Origin: Tretioscincus oriximinensis
Lineage: Eukaryota; Chordata; Lepidosauria; Squamata; Gymnophthalmidae
Reading direction: 5' to 3'
DNA length: 64,000 nucleotides
Assembly: GCA_022410635.1 (NCBI GenBank)
Contig: JAJVDF010000489.1
Span: 516,453 to 580,452, forward strand
The translations under genes were made by a program, and so were the position numbers. The notes below the pieces were generated by a model, which saw only the letters and a list, made by a program, of their open reading frames with translations, did not search any database and had not been told where the DNA came from. Below are positions 26,228 through 38,339 of the stretch, in pieces; position 1 is the stretch's first letter, and every line of letters begins with the position of its first letter.

Positions 26228-29200
26228 TGGTTTCGTTTATTGGTATAGTGCTATCAGTGTACAGTGCACTGTTCACAACACAAAGGAAATACAAAATAAA
26301 TACAAATATTAAAAATCAAGTTTAAAGTAATACAAGCTAAAATTAGGTATACAACAAGGTAGAGAGAAAAAATCATTACATCGCTTCCAGTAGAGTCGAA
26401 GGCCTTAAAAATTAAGTTGAGATTTAAAGGAGGTGAGTGTGGAGTAGATTCCAGAAATATGGAGTGACAAGTGGAAAAGGGCAGAGACGGGACCAAAAGC
26501 TTGTTACTCTGGGCTCAACCAGCAACTTTGAATGGGCAGAACGAAAGCGTACAAGAGAGCTGGTAGAAGAAGACAAGGGAAGAAAGTTATGAGGGTGCTA
26601 AATTGTAGAGAGATTTAAAGGTCAGAGCCAATAGTTTATACTGAATGTGATAGGGCAGAGATGACCAGCAGAGATGTTTTAGCAGCGGGATAATATGATC
26701 AAATTGACGGGATTGAAAAATAACTTTAGCAGCAGTATGCTAAATGGAAATGAGAGAGTGGAGATGACAAGTGGGAAGACCAATAAAATTTTTATTGCAA
26801 TAATCAGGAAGGAGGATTATGAGAATACATATAAGAATTTTAGCAGTATCAACAGTTAGGAAGGGATGAATTTTGGAAAGGTTATAGAGAAAGAAATGAC
26901 AGGTTTTGGCATCTGAGACAATGTGGGGTTGAAAAGGAAGAATCAAAGAGGAATCCAAGATTCTGAGCTTCGGTCATGACAGAATTGGATACATTATTGA
27001 CAGTCGTTGAGAAGAGAGTAGCAGAGGAGTGTGGGAGTGGGGAGATAAGAAGCTGGGTTTTGGTCACATTCAGCTTGGTCATCCAGTCAATGATGGCAGA
27101 GAGACAGTTAAAGATATGATTTGTGACTGCAGGCATGAGATCAAGTGTGGATAGGTATAACTGGGTATCATCAGCATAAAGATGGTAATGGAATCAAAAA
27201 GGGCTAACGAATTGTCCAAGAGAAGGTGTATAGATTGAGGACAATAGAGGGCTCAGAACTGAACCTTGAGTAACATCAGTGGGTAGGGCATAAGAAGGGT
27301 AGAAATTATCACCAGCAAACACCTTAAAAGATCAATTAGATAGAAATTGAACCAAGACAATACAGTACCCTGGAAGCCCAAACAACAAAGGGAAGCTACT
27401 GTGTCAAATGCAGCAGATAGATCTAAGAGGATAAGAACAGAGTAGTGGCCTTTGGCTTTACTTAGAAGAAGATCATTAGCAACTTTAGTTAGCGCAGTTT
27501 TGGTAGAATGGTGAGAATGGGAACCAGATTGTAGAAGGTCTAGAGCTGAGGAGGAGGTGAGAAAGTAGACACAATGGGCACTTTAGAATAAAAGGGCAAT
27601 AGTGATATGGGTCAATAATTTGCAAGATGGGAAGGATCAAATGAGGGTTTTTTTCATTATTGGGGTAACGATGCTTGTTTAAAGTTAGTGGGAAAAGAAC
27701 TGGTAATGAGGGACAGATTAACAATATGTAATAAATGAGGAAGTATAGTAGGGATCACAGTTAGAAGAAAGAAGGAAGGGAAAGGATCAAGGAGGCAGGT
27801 AGCAAGAATAGCCGAGCAAACAACAAGTTCAAGTTCTGAAAGTGTAGAAGGATGAAAATCAGAGAAGACCACAGAGGAGGAACACTGAGACAAATTTTGA
27901 ACCACGTGCTGGTCAAGAGGAGGAAATTCAGAGCAGAGAGTTTCAAACTTAGAACTGAAAAATGAAGCAAAATCTTATACCGAAAGAGAGGATCGGAGGG
28001 AAGGAGGGTGAGGTTTACGTATGGAAGAAAATGTAGAGAAAATACTTTGGGGATGATGGGCATTTTGTTGAATGATGGAGGCATAGTAGTTCTGCTTTAC
28101 TAGAGAAAGTGCTGAAGAGAAGGAGGAGAAGATGAATGTGTAGTGAAGGAAGTCTGCTCGAGTATGAGTTTTCCTTCACAATGATCCTGCTGCTCGAGAA
28201 CAGGAGCACAGATGGTAAATGATGGGTGAGCCGGGGTGAAAGGATTATGTCGAAAAAGGCACGACATAGGAGGAGCAAGACTATTGAGGGTGGTCGAGAG
28301 AGTAGAATTGAGTAAGGCGGGGGCTTGATCAAGGGGCCAGGAGGAAAAGGATAAAGGTAGAGAGGACAAAAAAGTGGAGGAAAAGGAGCCAGGGTTAACA
28401 GAGTAAGGTTTATATAAGGGATGAGATGACCTAGGATAGGGAACAGGTTGGTGGAGGAGATCAAAAGGGTGATGCTCTTGAGACTGGAAGTTCTGAAGAG
28501 GATAGGGAAGAGATGGAGCAGTTTTTGGATAATACAAGGTCCAAGCAGTGGCCAAAAAATGGGAAGGAGTTGAGGAGAAGAGAGTCACTCCAAAGGATGA
28601 TAGTAAAGAAAGAAAACGGGATGCTGAAGGATTGCTGGTGTGTCAATATGGATGTTAAAATTGCCTAGAATAAGTATGGGTGTGGCGTCGTTGAGAAAAA
28701 AGGAAAGCCACAAGTCAAAATCTGTGATGAATGAGGATAAAGGGCCAGGGGTTGAAAAAAGTTGAAATTGGCAGTAATTATTAAGAAGAAAACCAGTGCC
28801 ACTGCCACTGCCCTGAGAACTAGGGCACGACATGTGGGTGAAGAATAGTGTGTACAGAGGTTTAGAGCAGCAGGTGTAGCGGTGTCAAGGGGAGAGAGCC
28901 AGGTTTCAGTGATACCAATGGGATGAAGACATTCTGAAAGAAAAAAATTGCGAATTAGGACAGCCTCAGAGATCAGAACAATTCCAAACAGCACAGGATA
29001 AAGGTAAATATGGCAGGGGACAGCAATAAATGGAAATGAGATTGGGACAAGGAGATGAAGAGGCAGCCATGGCTGAGGTAAGGGGTGAGGAGAAGAGGAG
29101 AAAAAGGGAAATCCTGAGAAGTAGGTTTGTATGTTAGCATAGAAATAGTGAAGTTTTTGCATAATTAGCCCCCTGTAGCCCGATGCAAATTTAAGACAAG

Positions 29201-29490
29201 TCAAGCCTCGAAGGCTTCTAAAGCCAGAAAAAGGTCCTCGTCTCCCTGCTCCAGTGATGCGTTGTGCCTGCTCTGATTTGTACATTTGTCCTGGCATGGT
29301 GCATGATTGAGAGGTACCACATTCTTTGCTTCAGGTGCCACCAAAATATTTGTTGTTTCTTCTTTGCTGCCCGATATTGAAAGCAGCCTAATAACAGAGA
29401 CAGAATGTAATAGAGAAGCCGCAAGGCAGTCTCTACACCTGTCTGGCCTCTTGTTGCGCAAGTCAGCAAGCAAGACAGAAATAATTTAAA
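26228..29490 (-). mobile_element. Long, decayed L2-type LINE
   Basis: This minus-strand non-LTR retrotransposon is about the usual length for L2. From its 5' side it has a GC-richer leader (about 29490-29200). An endonuclease follows, with GITETWLSPLDTATPAALN at about 28860-28920 and LGNFNIHID near 28645-28680; the family consensus is GDFN, so the Asp is replaced by Asn. The reverse transcriptase has [12 protein letters not shown] and [10 protein letters not shown] (about 27405-27500), [11 protein letters not shown] (about 27240-27285) and YADDTQLYLS (about 27150-27182). A C-terminal domain lies at about 26450-26700. The 3' end lies near 26228, where the ATTGG/TTTCG words appear. Frameshifts and stops split the coding region into many short frames, so it is inactive. 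It is one of the few elements here that is nearly complete. Confidence 0.9.
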
Positions 29491-29904
29491 AAACCATAGG
29501 AATAATTGAACATTAGGTGATCTACCATGTAGTTTCTGTGCAATATAGATATACTGACTAGTTGCATACTTATCTGCAATTCATTACATTGTCCAGAGTA
29601 CGCTTCTTGATTTTTGTTTTATTTTATTCTAAAGAAGTTAGGCTAGCGAGCAGTTTGATGAAGAATACAAGATACTAAGCATCTGTTCACCACTGGTTCC
29701 AGCAGTTCTGGTTGCTGCCAACTTGCAAAGCAAGCTAGTTTAGATTATTACATGAAACAATACTTATTTTGTATACATAGTCTCAAAAAATTAATATGTA
29801 CTGGCCAGCAATCATGGAACTTCCAAAACGTTCAGCTAGCCAAACATTTAGATAAGCACTCATGATATTTACATAGGATTACATTGCTATTATTAGTCTT
29901 TTTA
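29491..29904. other. AT-rich sequence between L2 and MIR-like elements
   Basis: No repeat family or exon could be supported. Confidence 0.5.
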
Positions 29905-30075
29905 AAAGTACTTTCTTAGCATNCCAAGTGATTTACAGTCCTTATCTGCTCTTTCCTCACAGCAGCCTTATGAAAAAGATCATTATTATTCCTGTTTTTA
30001 CAGATGGGAGGCTGAGTTTAAGAGATAGTGGTTTGCCCAAAGCTGCCCAGGGAGTCAGTTGCTGAGCTAAGATTT
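29905..30075 (-). mobile_element. MIR-like CORE-SINE fragment
   Basis: The text 'cctcacagcagccttatg', then ATTATTATTCCTGTTTTTACAGATGGGAGGCTGAG, then GTTTGCCCAAAGCTGCCCAGGGAGTCAG closely follows the reverse complement of the MIR core (in MIR: CTCACAACAACCCTATGAGG, TTTTACAGATGAGGAAACTGAGG, TTGCCCAAGGTCACACAG). The tRNA head is eroded. The tail side reaches AAGTGATTTACAG. Survival of this much core suggests age with slow decay, or constraint. Confidence 0.7.
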
Positions 30076-31159
30076 AAAATTGAGTTTTCCGTTTTCGTTT
30101 CCAAGGCTCAGTCCTATGGATTATTATGACAGGCCCAGAGGCATGGAATGAATTCAGATTAGTAGTTTTGAAAATCTGAAGGTTTTTGAAAAATTATTTA
30201 CAAAGCCTCATTACATGTTTGTGCACATGCATGTGGCAGTTCTGTTTTGAATGTCCAAAAATAAATTTAGTAGTGAGTACCAACATATGTTCTATTTTGA
30301 AAACATTACGTAAAGGTAAAAGCATCTAAAAAGTTTAAATATACCAAAATATATTTCAAACAAAAACTGATAGTTAAAACAACCCCAGCATAAAGCTTAC
30401 CATCCCAAACACAATGTAAATGCATAACTGCTGAATTGACTAGAAACCTGGATCTTTATAAAGCATTTTTTTTAAAGGTCAAGGCCCTTTTGCAGTGGGT
30501 CTTATTAAAGATTATATCTCAAAATAAGTTAATAAATACAAGAACACATCCTGTGAAGGGCCTGATATCATCAGGTCCCTATCTGGTATATAATCTAGAA
30601 TAAGTCCAAGTATAGAAATGGCATATTATTATTTACAAAGTTCCCTAAGATTCACAGATATCATGTTGCTATTAAAAGTTTCATTCAAGCCCAAGTGTTT
30701 TCAAAGAAATAACCATATAGTGTTTTAGTATACACTACTCAGAAATATAACTCTACATGTTACTCTTTAGAAGGGTAAGTCAATATTTCAGTTTTACTGT
30801 TATTAAATGAGCAATGCAATTCTATATCCTATACAGGATAACCAAATCGATTTCCAAAGAAACACATGACTGGAAATATCAGTGTAAACAAAACACAGGC
30901 TCCCCAGATGCTCCTTTTACTGAAGTCTTAAATGGGGCTGTGTGACTTCAAAAATAGCATAAAAGATTTATAAATAACTAATATTATTCCATAGCTAAAG
31001 TAGCTAATATTAACTGATAGGTGTTGCTGTTATTTGATTGTTCAGTTGTGTTTGATTCTGTGAAACCCATGGACCATAGAAAACCAGGCTCCTCTTTCAT
31101 CCTCTAATGTGGTGTATGCTGTCAACAATACCCTTTAGCATTCTACACTAGGCAAACAG
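30076..31159. other. AT-rich sequence, no recognised element
   Basis: No repeat family or exon could be supported. Confidence 0.5.
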
Positions 31160-31742
31160 GATAGTCTATGCGCCAGAGATAAATGAGCATAAATCAGATA
31201 TTTGGGATGGTAATACGCAAAAAACTGTTGTGAAGCATTTCGGTCTCCCAAAACTTTCTGTCTTGAATCTCAAAACAAAAAAGCTACAGGGGAAGATTTG
31301 AAAGAGGAGCAAAAGAATTGGAATACATCCACAAATTCCAGGTAATCAACAACAAAGGACTGAATAAAGCCTATGGTTTTCTGGTACACTTCACACATTA
31401 TAACGCCATTTAACATTGCATCTTTTCAGGGTATTCCTTGCACTATTCTTCTCTTCCCTTTACTGAATCTATTTGATCGTATTACTTTTACCTATTTGCA
31501 CTTCTGTCTCCCAGCACTTCCACTTAGAAGGACTGATTACTGTACTTGACCTTATTAATCATCCCCATACATATTTACATTTTTATTATTATTTCCAACA
31601 CCCAGTTAAAATATATATCTGTCCCTAAGCAGTTGTCCTCTCGCATTTGAAAAGTAGATTTGTCTATGAAACTTGTGGTTGTTTTTTTTCTTGTTAGTCT
31701 CCATGGTGTTATGAGACCTCTTTCTTTTTACTCTGGACCCAG
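31160..31742 (+). mobile_element. Penelope-like element: endonuclease remnant and 3' UTR (copy A)
   Basis: Reading the plus strand, GNTQKTVVKHFGLPKLSV at about 31213-31265 resembles the 'GNTxKPVGEHFxLPGHSV' segment in the GIY-YIG endonuclease region of Penelope-like elements. It is followed by a decayed C-terminus, a 3' UTR and the tail core AAAGTAGATTTGTCTATG, CTTGTTAGTCTCCATGGTG at about 31650-31715. The copy aligns by eye over its length with copy B at 35500-36035 in the same orientation. No RT domain is attached, so it is 5' truncated. The family match is from memory of the protein family and was not searched. Confidence 0.6.
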
Positions 31743-31939
31743 GCTAATCATGGTTATTTCTTGGAAGTCCTATATGGATTGACTTCTGCTCCATCTGATA
31801 CAAGTGTTTGGAGTGCAATGTGCTCTCCTCTTATGAATGGATGGCCTTAAACTTCCTTAATAATGCTTTATACTTTTAACTCCTGGTTAATGGCCAGATC
31901 ATCATGACAGGCCACTTGCGAAGCAACTTTGTTAGGCAC
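31743..31939. other. AT-rich spacer
   Basis: Nothing recognised between the Penelope-like tail and the SINE. Confidence 0.5.
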
Positions 31940-32122
31940 AAATGGCACAGTCACTAAGAGCCAATCTTTCATCTGAGAAATCTGGGTTCGAGGTCCTGAG
32001 TTGGACATGCAGAGGGGTGAGTTTCCTCTACTAGCCTTGAGCTCTAGTCTTCGGGCTAAAATTAATATTGTAAGTCACTCTGAGTCTCTTCAACAGAGCA
32101 GGGTATAAAAACCAGATTCTTA
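31940..32122 (+). mobile_element. tRNA-derived SINE with L2-like tail
   Basis: The head carries an A-box-like word (GGCACAGTCACTAAGAG) and a B-box-like word (GGGTTCGAGGTCC), the two internal promoter elements of RNA polymerase III. The middle contains 'gtttcctctactagcc', shared with the element at 57150. The tail is 'attgtaagtcactctgagtc' followed by AGGGTATAAAAACCAGATTCTTA, an L2-like 3' end that would let L2 reverse transcriptase copy it. Related copies lie at about 57.2, 57.3 and 61.5 kb. Confidence 0.8.
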
Positions 32123-33246
32123 TTTCTCTGCTACTACAAATGGAAGACTGCTCTTGTTACTCTTTGTGTTTCTCACCAAGAACAAGGGTGGCAATAAAAT
32201 TGCATGTTAATCCCTAATAGTGAAACTCCTAGGTTTTTGCTATCCCATGTCTTCTTTCCAAGCTGTAGAGCTATGTAAATGGGGATTATTGTTTTATTAC
32301 TACTACTCCTCTGGATATCATGGAATATTATTGCTCAACCTTTGTGCCTTAAAACTAAAGTGAATGTCAGAAATACAGTGAATCACAGTTTTATCAACTT
32401 TGTATTTCCTAATCCAGAACCCGAATGTCTCACTAAATATGGCATCCCATTGTGCTTTCCCATTATATTATGGTAGTCACTGTCTCTAAGATTAGTATAG
32501 CATTGTGGTGTTAGATCTTGTTGCCGCAGATATTATCAAGCAGACTAGAACAATTCATCAGTATGGAATGATGATACCACCTCACCTGGTGGCAAAATGT
32601 CTACAGCAACTAATACAACACTTCAGCTAGAATATAATGAACTAAATAACTTTAGACTTCTGTATGGTACACTATTGAAAACAAAGTTCCTTGGCAGTGT
32701 ATAAAGCTTGCTTTCCTTTTCCGATCCCACCCTTTTTGCCTTCAAGCTATATTATCAGACAGTTTACTCAGACCAAGGAAATGATCTATTGAATTGTTTT
32801 TCTTGTCTTGGAAAGAGTTTACCTCCTGTCAGCATTGGAGCTTCTTCTCTGTTTTGCAATAGTGTGTTAATATAATAGTATGTGTTTTATCACCCACTAA
32901 TCTATCCAACTTCCCTGAATATATATAAACTTCAGTTAAAGGCAAACAATAGCTTTTTCCCCATCACTATCACTTTCATTCTTTCATAGGTAGCAGCCCC
33001 ATCTGCAGTTAAGTTGCTTTACCACTCCACTGTGTCAAATTGATATCCATAATTAGAAATCATAACACCCAACACTAGCGGAAAATAATGTCAGATCAAT
33101 TGCTTGGTTTGCTAAGGACAGTTAATTGGATGACTGGTACAGCACTAGATGAAGGCAAAAGCAATGTATTCTACCAAGAAACCTGTATGCCTGTGTAACA
33201 AGGAATTACCAACTAAGAGAGCTGATGGAAATACACCATGCTACAT
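32123..33246. other. AT-rich sequence, no recognised element
   Basis: No repeat family or exon could be supported. Confidence 0.5.
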
Positions 33247-35310
33247 TCATAGAATCATAGAATCATAGAGTCGGAAGGGACCTCCAGGGTCATTGGGTCC
33301 AACCCCCGGTCGATGCAAGATTCATTAAACCATCCCGGACAGATGACTGTCCAGTCTCTGTTTGAAGACTTCCAGTGACGGCAAACTCACCACCCCCTGT
33401 GGCAAACTGTTCCACTGGTTTATCACCCTGACTGTTAGAAAGTTATTTCATTGTTTCTAGTCCTTCCATGTGCTAATGAGAACAATGCTGGTCCCTCTGC
33501 TCTGTGACAGCCCTTCACATATTTGTAGACAGCTATCAGGTCTCCTCTCAGTCTTCTCTTTTGCAGACTAAACATCCCCAGATCCTTTAACCGTTCCTCA
33601 TAGGACATGGTTTCCAGACCACTCACCATCCTTGTAACTCTCTTTTGTACTTGCTCTAGTTTATCAATGTCCTTTTTAAATTGGGGCCCCCAGAACTGAA
33701 CACAGTATTCCAAGTGTGGTCATACCAAAGTACTGTAGAGAGGAATAATTACTTCACGTGAGCGAGATTCTATGCCTCTGTTGATACATCCCAGGATTGT
33801 GTTTGCCTTTTTTGCAGCTGCTTCACACAGTTGACTCATGTTTAATCTGTGATCTACAAAAACATCCAGGTCCTTCTCACCTGCGCTGCTGCTCAGACAT
33901 ATTCCTCCCATTCTGTATGTGCTGTTTTCATTATTTTTGCCCAGATGTAGGATCTTGCATTTCTCTCTGTTAAATACCATTCTGTTTGTTTCAGCCCATT
34001 GTTCAAGTTTGTCTAGATCTTTTTGAATCCTATCTCTATCTTGTTTAGTATTAGCAACACCGGTTAGTTTTATGTCATCAGCAAATTTGATAAGTTTTCC
34101 TTCAGTTCCTTCATCTAGATCATTTATAAATATGTTAAATAGCACTGGGCCTAGGACAGACCCTTGTGGTAAAACACTTGAAACAGTCTTCCAATTGTAA
34201 CCATTCATTACCACTCTTTGAGTACGATCACTAAGCCAGTTTTGAATCCATTTGTGAAATGCTTTACTGAAGTCAAGACATACCACATCTACAGCATTTC
34301 CCTGATCAACCCATTTAGTAATTCTATCATAGAAAGAAATTAGATTAGTCTGGCATCATTTGTTTGTTACAAATCCATGATGGCTCTGATTAATTACTGG
34401 ATTCCTATCCAAGTGCTGGCATACATGCTGCTTTATAACTTGTTCAAGGAGCTTTCCTGGTATTGAAGTCAGACTCACAGGCCTGTAGTTTCCTGGTTCC
34501 ATCTTTTTACCCTTTTTGAAGATAGGGAGAATATTTGCCCTTCTCCATTCTACTGGACTTCTCCTGTTGTCCATGAATTTTCAAAGATCACTACAAGTGG
34601 TTCCGCTATTACTTCTGCTAGTTCCTTCAGTACCCTGGGATGTAGTTCATCTGGGCCTGGAGATTTGAATTCATTTAAATTAGCTAAGAGTTCCCTCACC
34701 TTTTCTCTGTCTATTAAGTGTTTTGCTTCTTTTGTTCCTTCAATAGCAGAATGAAGGCCAGCTGTTGTTGTATGTTCTTTTTCAGAAAAGATAGTTGCAA
34801 AATAAGTGTTCAGAAGTTCAGCGTTCTTAGTATTGTTTTTGATCATTTCACCATTTTCCCTCTGTAGAACTCCTATAGCATCTTTAGGTTTTTTTTCTTT
34901 TGACGTACCCCCAAAACCCTTTATTATTGCTTTTTACATGCCTTGCAAGACTCAGTTCATATTCAGCTTTAGCTTTTCTGACACTTGCCCTACAATTACT
35001 CTAGACTGCCTTATATTCTTCCTTATAAATGTCCCCCTTCCTCCACTTCATAAACAGTATTTTTTTTTCCTCTTTAGTAAGTTATTAAGATTTCGGTTCA
35101 ACCACAGGGGCCTCCTTAGATGCTTCCCGTGTTTTCTTCTTCGGGGAACTGTTAAAGATTGTGCTTCTAGAATCTCGTTTCGCAAGATTTCCCATCCTTC
35201 TTGGACATTTCTGTCCTTTAAGACTTCCAACCATTGGATTCTTCCTACCCTCCTTCTTAGTCCATATCTCAATCTGCTATTGCATAAATATGACCGATGA
35301 ATAAAGGCTG
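33247..35310 (-). mobile_element. CR1 LINE, 5' truncated, reverse transcriptase remnant
   Basis: The 3' end is at 33247, where the minus strand finishes in repeats of ATTCTATG. Upstream, on the minus strand, the RT frame contains NYRPVSLTSIPGKLLEQVI (about 34430-34490), VVCLDFSKAFH (about 34255-34290), LPQGSVLGPVLFNIFINDL (about 34113-34172) and KFADDIKLTG (about 34060-34090), then the RT thumb and a C-terminal [13 protein letters not shown] region (about 33580-33650). Compared with the family, residues between KAFH and KWIQNW are missing, and about 40 bp near 33443 are missing relative to the copy at 62825-63281. No endonuclease remains. The coding region is in several frames, so the copy is inactive. 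Confidence 0.93.
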
Positions 35311-35499
35311 ACCATATAATAATCGACCTAACCAAATTACAGCATCACATAAAATAAAAATGTAATGACCAACCAAGGTATAATTTAACTCAAACAGATG
35401 AAGCTACATCCTATTTATTAAAAATAAATTAAAATACAATAGCAATAGCATTTGAAAGGTAGGTGGTAAGTTTCACTGTAAAGTTTAACATGTTCAACC
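35311..35499. other. AT-rich spacer
   Basis: Nothing recognised. Confidence 0.5.
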
Positions 35500-36035
35500 G
35501 CATGATAACTAGTATTCAGAAAGGCAATACATAAAAACCTTTTTTGTAACACTTCAATTTCCCAGAACTCAGAACAGCAGTTTTGGAAGAAAGACACTAC
35601 AATAGAAGATTTGAAAAGGGTCCCAGCAGAATTGGAATGAATACATCTACAAATTTCAGTTCAAATTGGGACTTAAAGACAATGATTTTCTGTCATAGTA
35701 TACATAACACCAGTTAACATCTCAGACTCTTGGGGGCACCCTTGGACTGATATTTTCTCCACTTTTCTGCGTGTATTTGGTTGCGACATATTTACATAAC
35801 TGCACTTCTTTCACTTATTTNCACTTGGAAAGATTAACTATTGTACTTAGTGTGATTAACCATCCACACCCATGTTTACATTTCTGTTGTTATCTCCAGA
35901 ACTCAGTTTGCTGCATATAGTTTGTCCCTAGGCAGTTGTTCCCTAGCAGCTGAAGAACTAGACTTATCTATGAAAATTCATAGCATCTTCCTTTTTCTTA
36001 TTAGTCTGTAAAGTGCTGTAAGACACACAGTGGAT
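35500..36035 (+). mobile_element. Penelope-like element: endonuclease remnant and 3' UTR (copy B)
   Basis: This is the second copy of the unit at 31160-31742, in the same orientation about 4.3 kb away. Shared words include ATTTGAAAAGGG, GGAATGAATACATCTACAAATT, TATGGTTTTCTG-like text, TTTACATTTCTGTTGTTATC, and the tail GAAGAACTAGACTTATCTATG, CTTATTAGTCTGTAAAGTGC at about 35950-36020. The coding part is more decayed than in copy A. An N lies at 35821. Confidence 0.6.
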
Positions 36036-36612
36036 GAGATGGATAGTATCATGTGGTCAAATAACATCAAATTGGACAAACTCTGGGAAATAGTAGGTGT
36101 CAGAAGGGTCTGGCATGCTATGGTCCAGGGCATCACAAAGAGCTGACTGAAAATAGTACAACAGCAATTCATAATTTTTTAAGAGTGTACACAACTGGGG
36201 CAAATCTTGCTTGTCCAAAAAAGTCACCATTATGGTAACACAAAAACTTGACATGTGCAAAGGATTCCTTTTGTCACACCTTCCACCTGCTGTTATAAAA
36301 AAGTTACAGTATTTTCCTCCCAATTTTCTTACTCAGCCATAAATATTATTGTTGATTTTAAATACATTCTGGTTTTATAGTTTGATTGTGGACAGAAAGA
36401 GATATTATAAAAATGTGAAATCCCAAGACTTATTTTTGAAACTACAGGTTAAGTATCCAGAAGTCTTCAAAGTTACTGATGCAGCGTGCTGTTAATTAAG
36501 ATAAGGGTATAATTTTCTATCACACCAAGAATGTAATTATTGTTTTTAGTAAGGATTACTGCAATAAAGAAAAAAAAAACCCATCCCAAAACAGTTTTCA
36601 ATTTATGCAAAT
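36036..36612. other. AT-rich sequence, no recognised element
   Basis: No repeat family or exon could be supported. Confidence 0.5.
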
Positions 36613-37045
36613 ACTATAAGAACATAAGAACAGCCCATCAAGTCCAGCATTCTGTCTCACACAGAGACCCACCAGATGCACTTGGGCAGACCGAACAGAG
36701 GAAAGCAAAATATGCATCTGTTCATGACTCGCTGCAAATGGTATTTCAGGACTCCTGCCTGTTGCTTCATCCCGGAGGCAACATCCAGACATCCATCCTA
36801 GTATCCATTTATACCCTTGGTGTCCATAAACCTGTCTTGTCCTGTCTTGAAACTATCCAAGCTCTTAGCTACACTACCTCTTCAGGAAGTAAATTCCATA
36901 GGCCGATGACCCTCTGGGTGAAAAAAAAAATACTTTCCTTTGTCTGTTCTCACTTTTCTAAACTGGTCCTTGTGTTGTGTGATAGAGAAAACATTTTTTC
37001 TCTATTCACCCTATGCATCCCATGCATGATTTTGTACACTTCAAT
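36613..37045 (-). mobile_element. CR1/L3-type LINE 3' end
   Basis: It begins with TATAAGAACATAAGAACAG, the antisense of the TTCTTATG repeat tail, and continues through the antisense 3' UTR and ORF2 C-terminus to about 37045. It belongs to the same subfamily as the plus copy at 42655-43245, with very similar text throughout. It is 5' truncated and not coding. Confidence 0.88.
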
Positions 37046-37974
37046 CAGAAATACTGTGTTATTTTATGGTATGTATAATACCCAATATTTATCATATTCC
37101 AAATACAAAGGATGGTAATGTAAGCCACGTTGTGTGTTTTTTAGGTTGAATAAAGCATAGAAGCCAACCTTCCTCTTTCTCTGGGCTTTCAGAGATTTCC
37201 AATCCCCGTCACTTGCTGAAGTCCATTCCTGCTTGCTTTAAATAAGACTGCCAGTGTTGATGTCAGCAGATCCTTAATCCTTTCTCCCACGTATTCTGAA
37301 ATGTTTGTAATTACACAATTGTTAAAATGCCCCAATACTAACTTCATGCATATCCAGGTCTACTGCATCTGTAATAATATGTTACCTTGCACCAAAAAGA
37401 AGCAATTGGGGAGGGGCTTAACAATGAATGGCTATTTGAACCCCCTCCTCCTCAGACTTCAGTTCTTCTTGTTTATTTCCCATTCCATTTGTAATTCTTG
37501 GGTGCTTTCCATACACTATTTGTTTACAGGAATGAGTACAGAAAACTTATTTCCTGCCTGTATTCCCAAATTCAAGGTGAAATGTCTGGCACATGTGAAA
37601 AAACTAATTTCTTCCATTTGAAGTTGTACAATGTTTGGTATAGATACCCAGTCCTAAACTAACAAAGGAAAGCTGGACTCTTTCCCAAAATAAAAATTTA
37701 ACACTTCATTAGACTGTGACCTGGTTAAGCTGCAAAGTCAGTGGAATCAACATCAAGGCACTTGGCTATTTTTTTAAACAAAATTCAGCATGCAATTAGA
37801 GACTGAACAGCACTATATTTTTTATCAGAATTCTCCTCTACTGCTTCTTTTGTATTGCTGAAAACTATAGCTTATATGCATTTTGTTAGAAGATTTGGCT
37901 GTATGGCTTAAGATTGAGAATTCTGAAGGAAATCTTTCCCATTAAATATTTTATCTTATTGCACCACACTTAGG
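37046..37974. other. AT-rich sequence, no recognised element
   Basis: No repeat family or exon could be supported. Confidence 0.5.
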
Positions 37975-38110
37975 ACTAGAGGGCACTCCTTAAGCTGTTG
38001 GGCAGACGAATTAGGACAGACAAGGGAAAGTCTATGGAATTCACTTACAGAGATGGTGGTGGATAGCTTCAAGATAGATTATATAACTTCATGAAATACA
38101 TGTAGCAGTG
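37975..38110 (+). mobile_element. CR1/L3-type LINE fragment (ORF2 C-terminus)
   Basis: The text 'aggactagagggcactcctt' and GGGCAGACGAATTAGGACAGACAAGGG matches the part of the 42655 copy around 42843-42900, followed by a shortened ATGGTGGTGGATAGCTTCAAG segment. An internal piece is deleted. It ends before the 3' UTR. Confidence 0.75.
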
Positions 38111-38339
38111 GCGCCCATTGAGGGCTTCCCTGGGGGTTCAGTGTTGAATCTTATAAAGTTCTAATAATTATTATTACCCTCATTAATAACTCCATTCAAA
38201 ACCTTGCCCCCACACTCCAGTGGTGTTATTTAAGTGAGCGTGAGGGGCATGAGAGCAGCTCTCTGACTGCCCTGAGACTGCNCTGGATTCTTGGAATCAT
38301 GCCCAGCACCAGTAGTGTCATGTTTGGGAAACTCCACCT

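Noticed and set aside
27485..28646. Many overlapping minus-strand frames that could be read as a host gene
   Set aside because: They are fragments of one frameshifted L2-type [18 protein letters not shown] and YADDTQLYLS lie next to them on the same strand.
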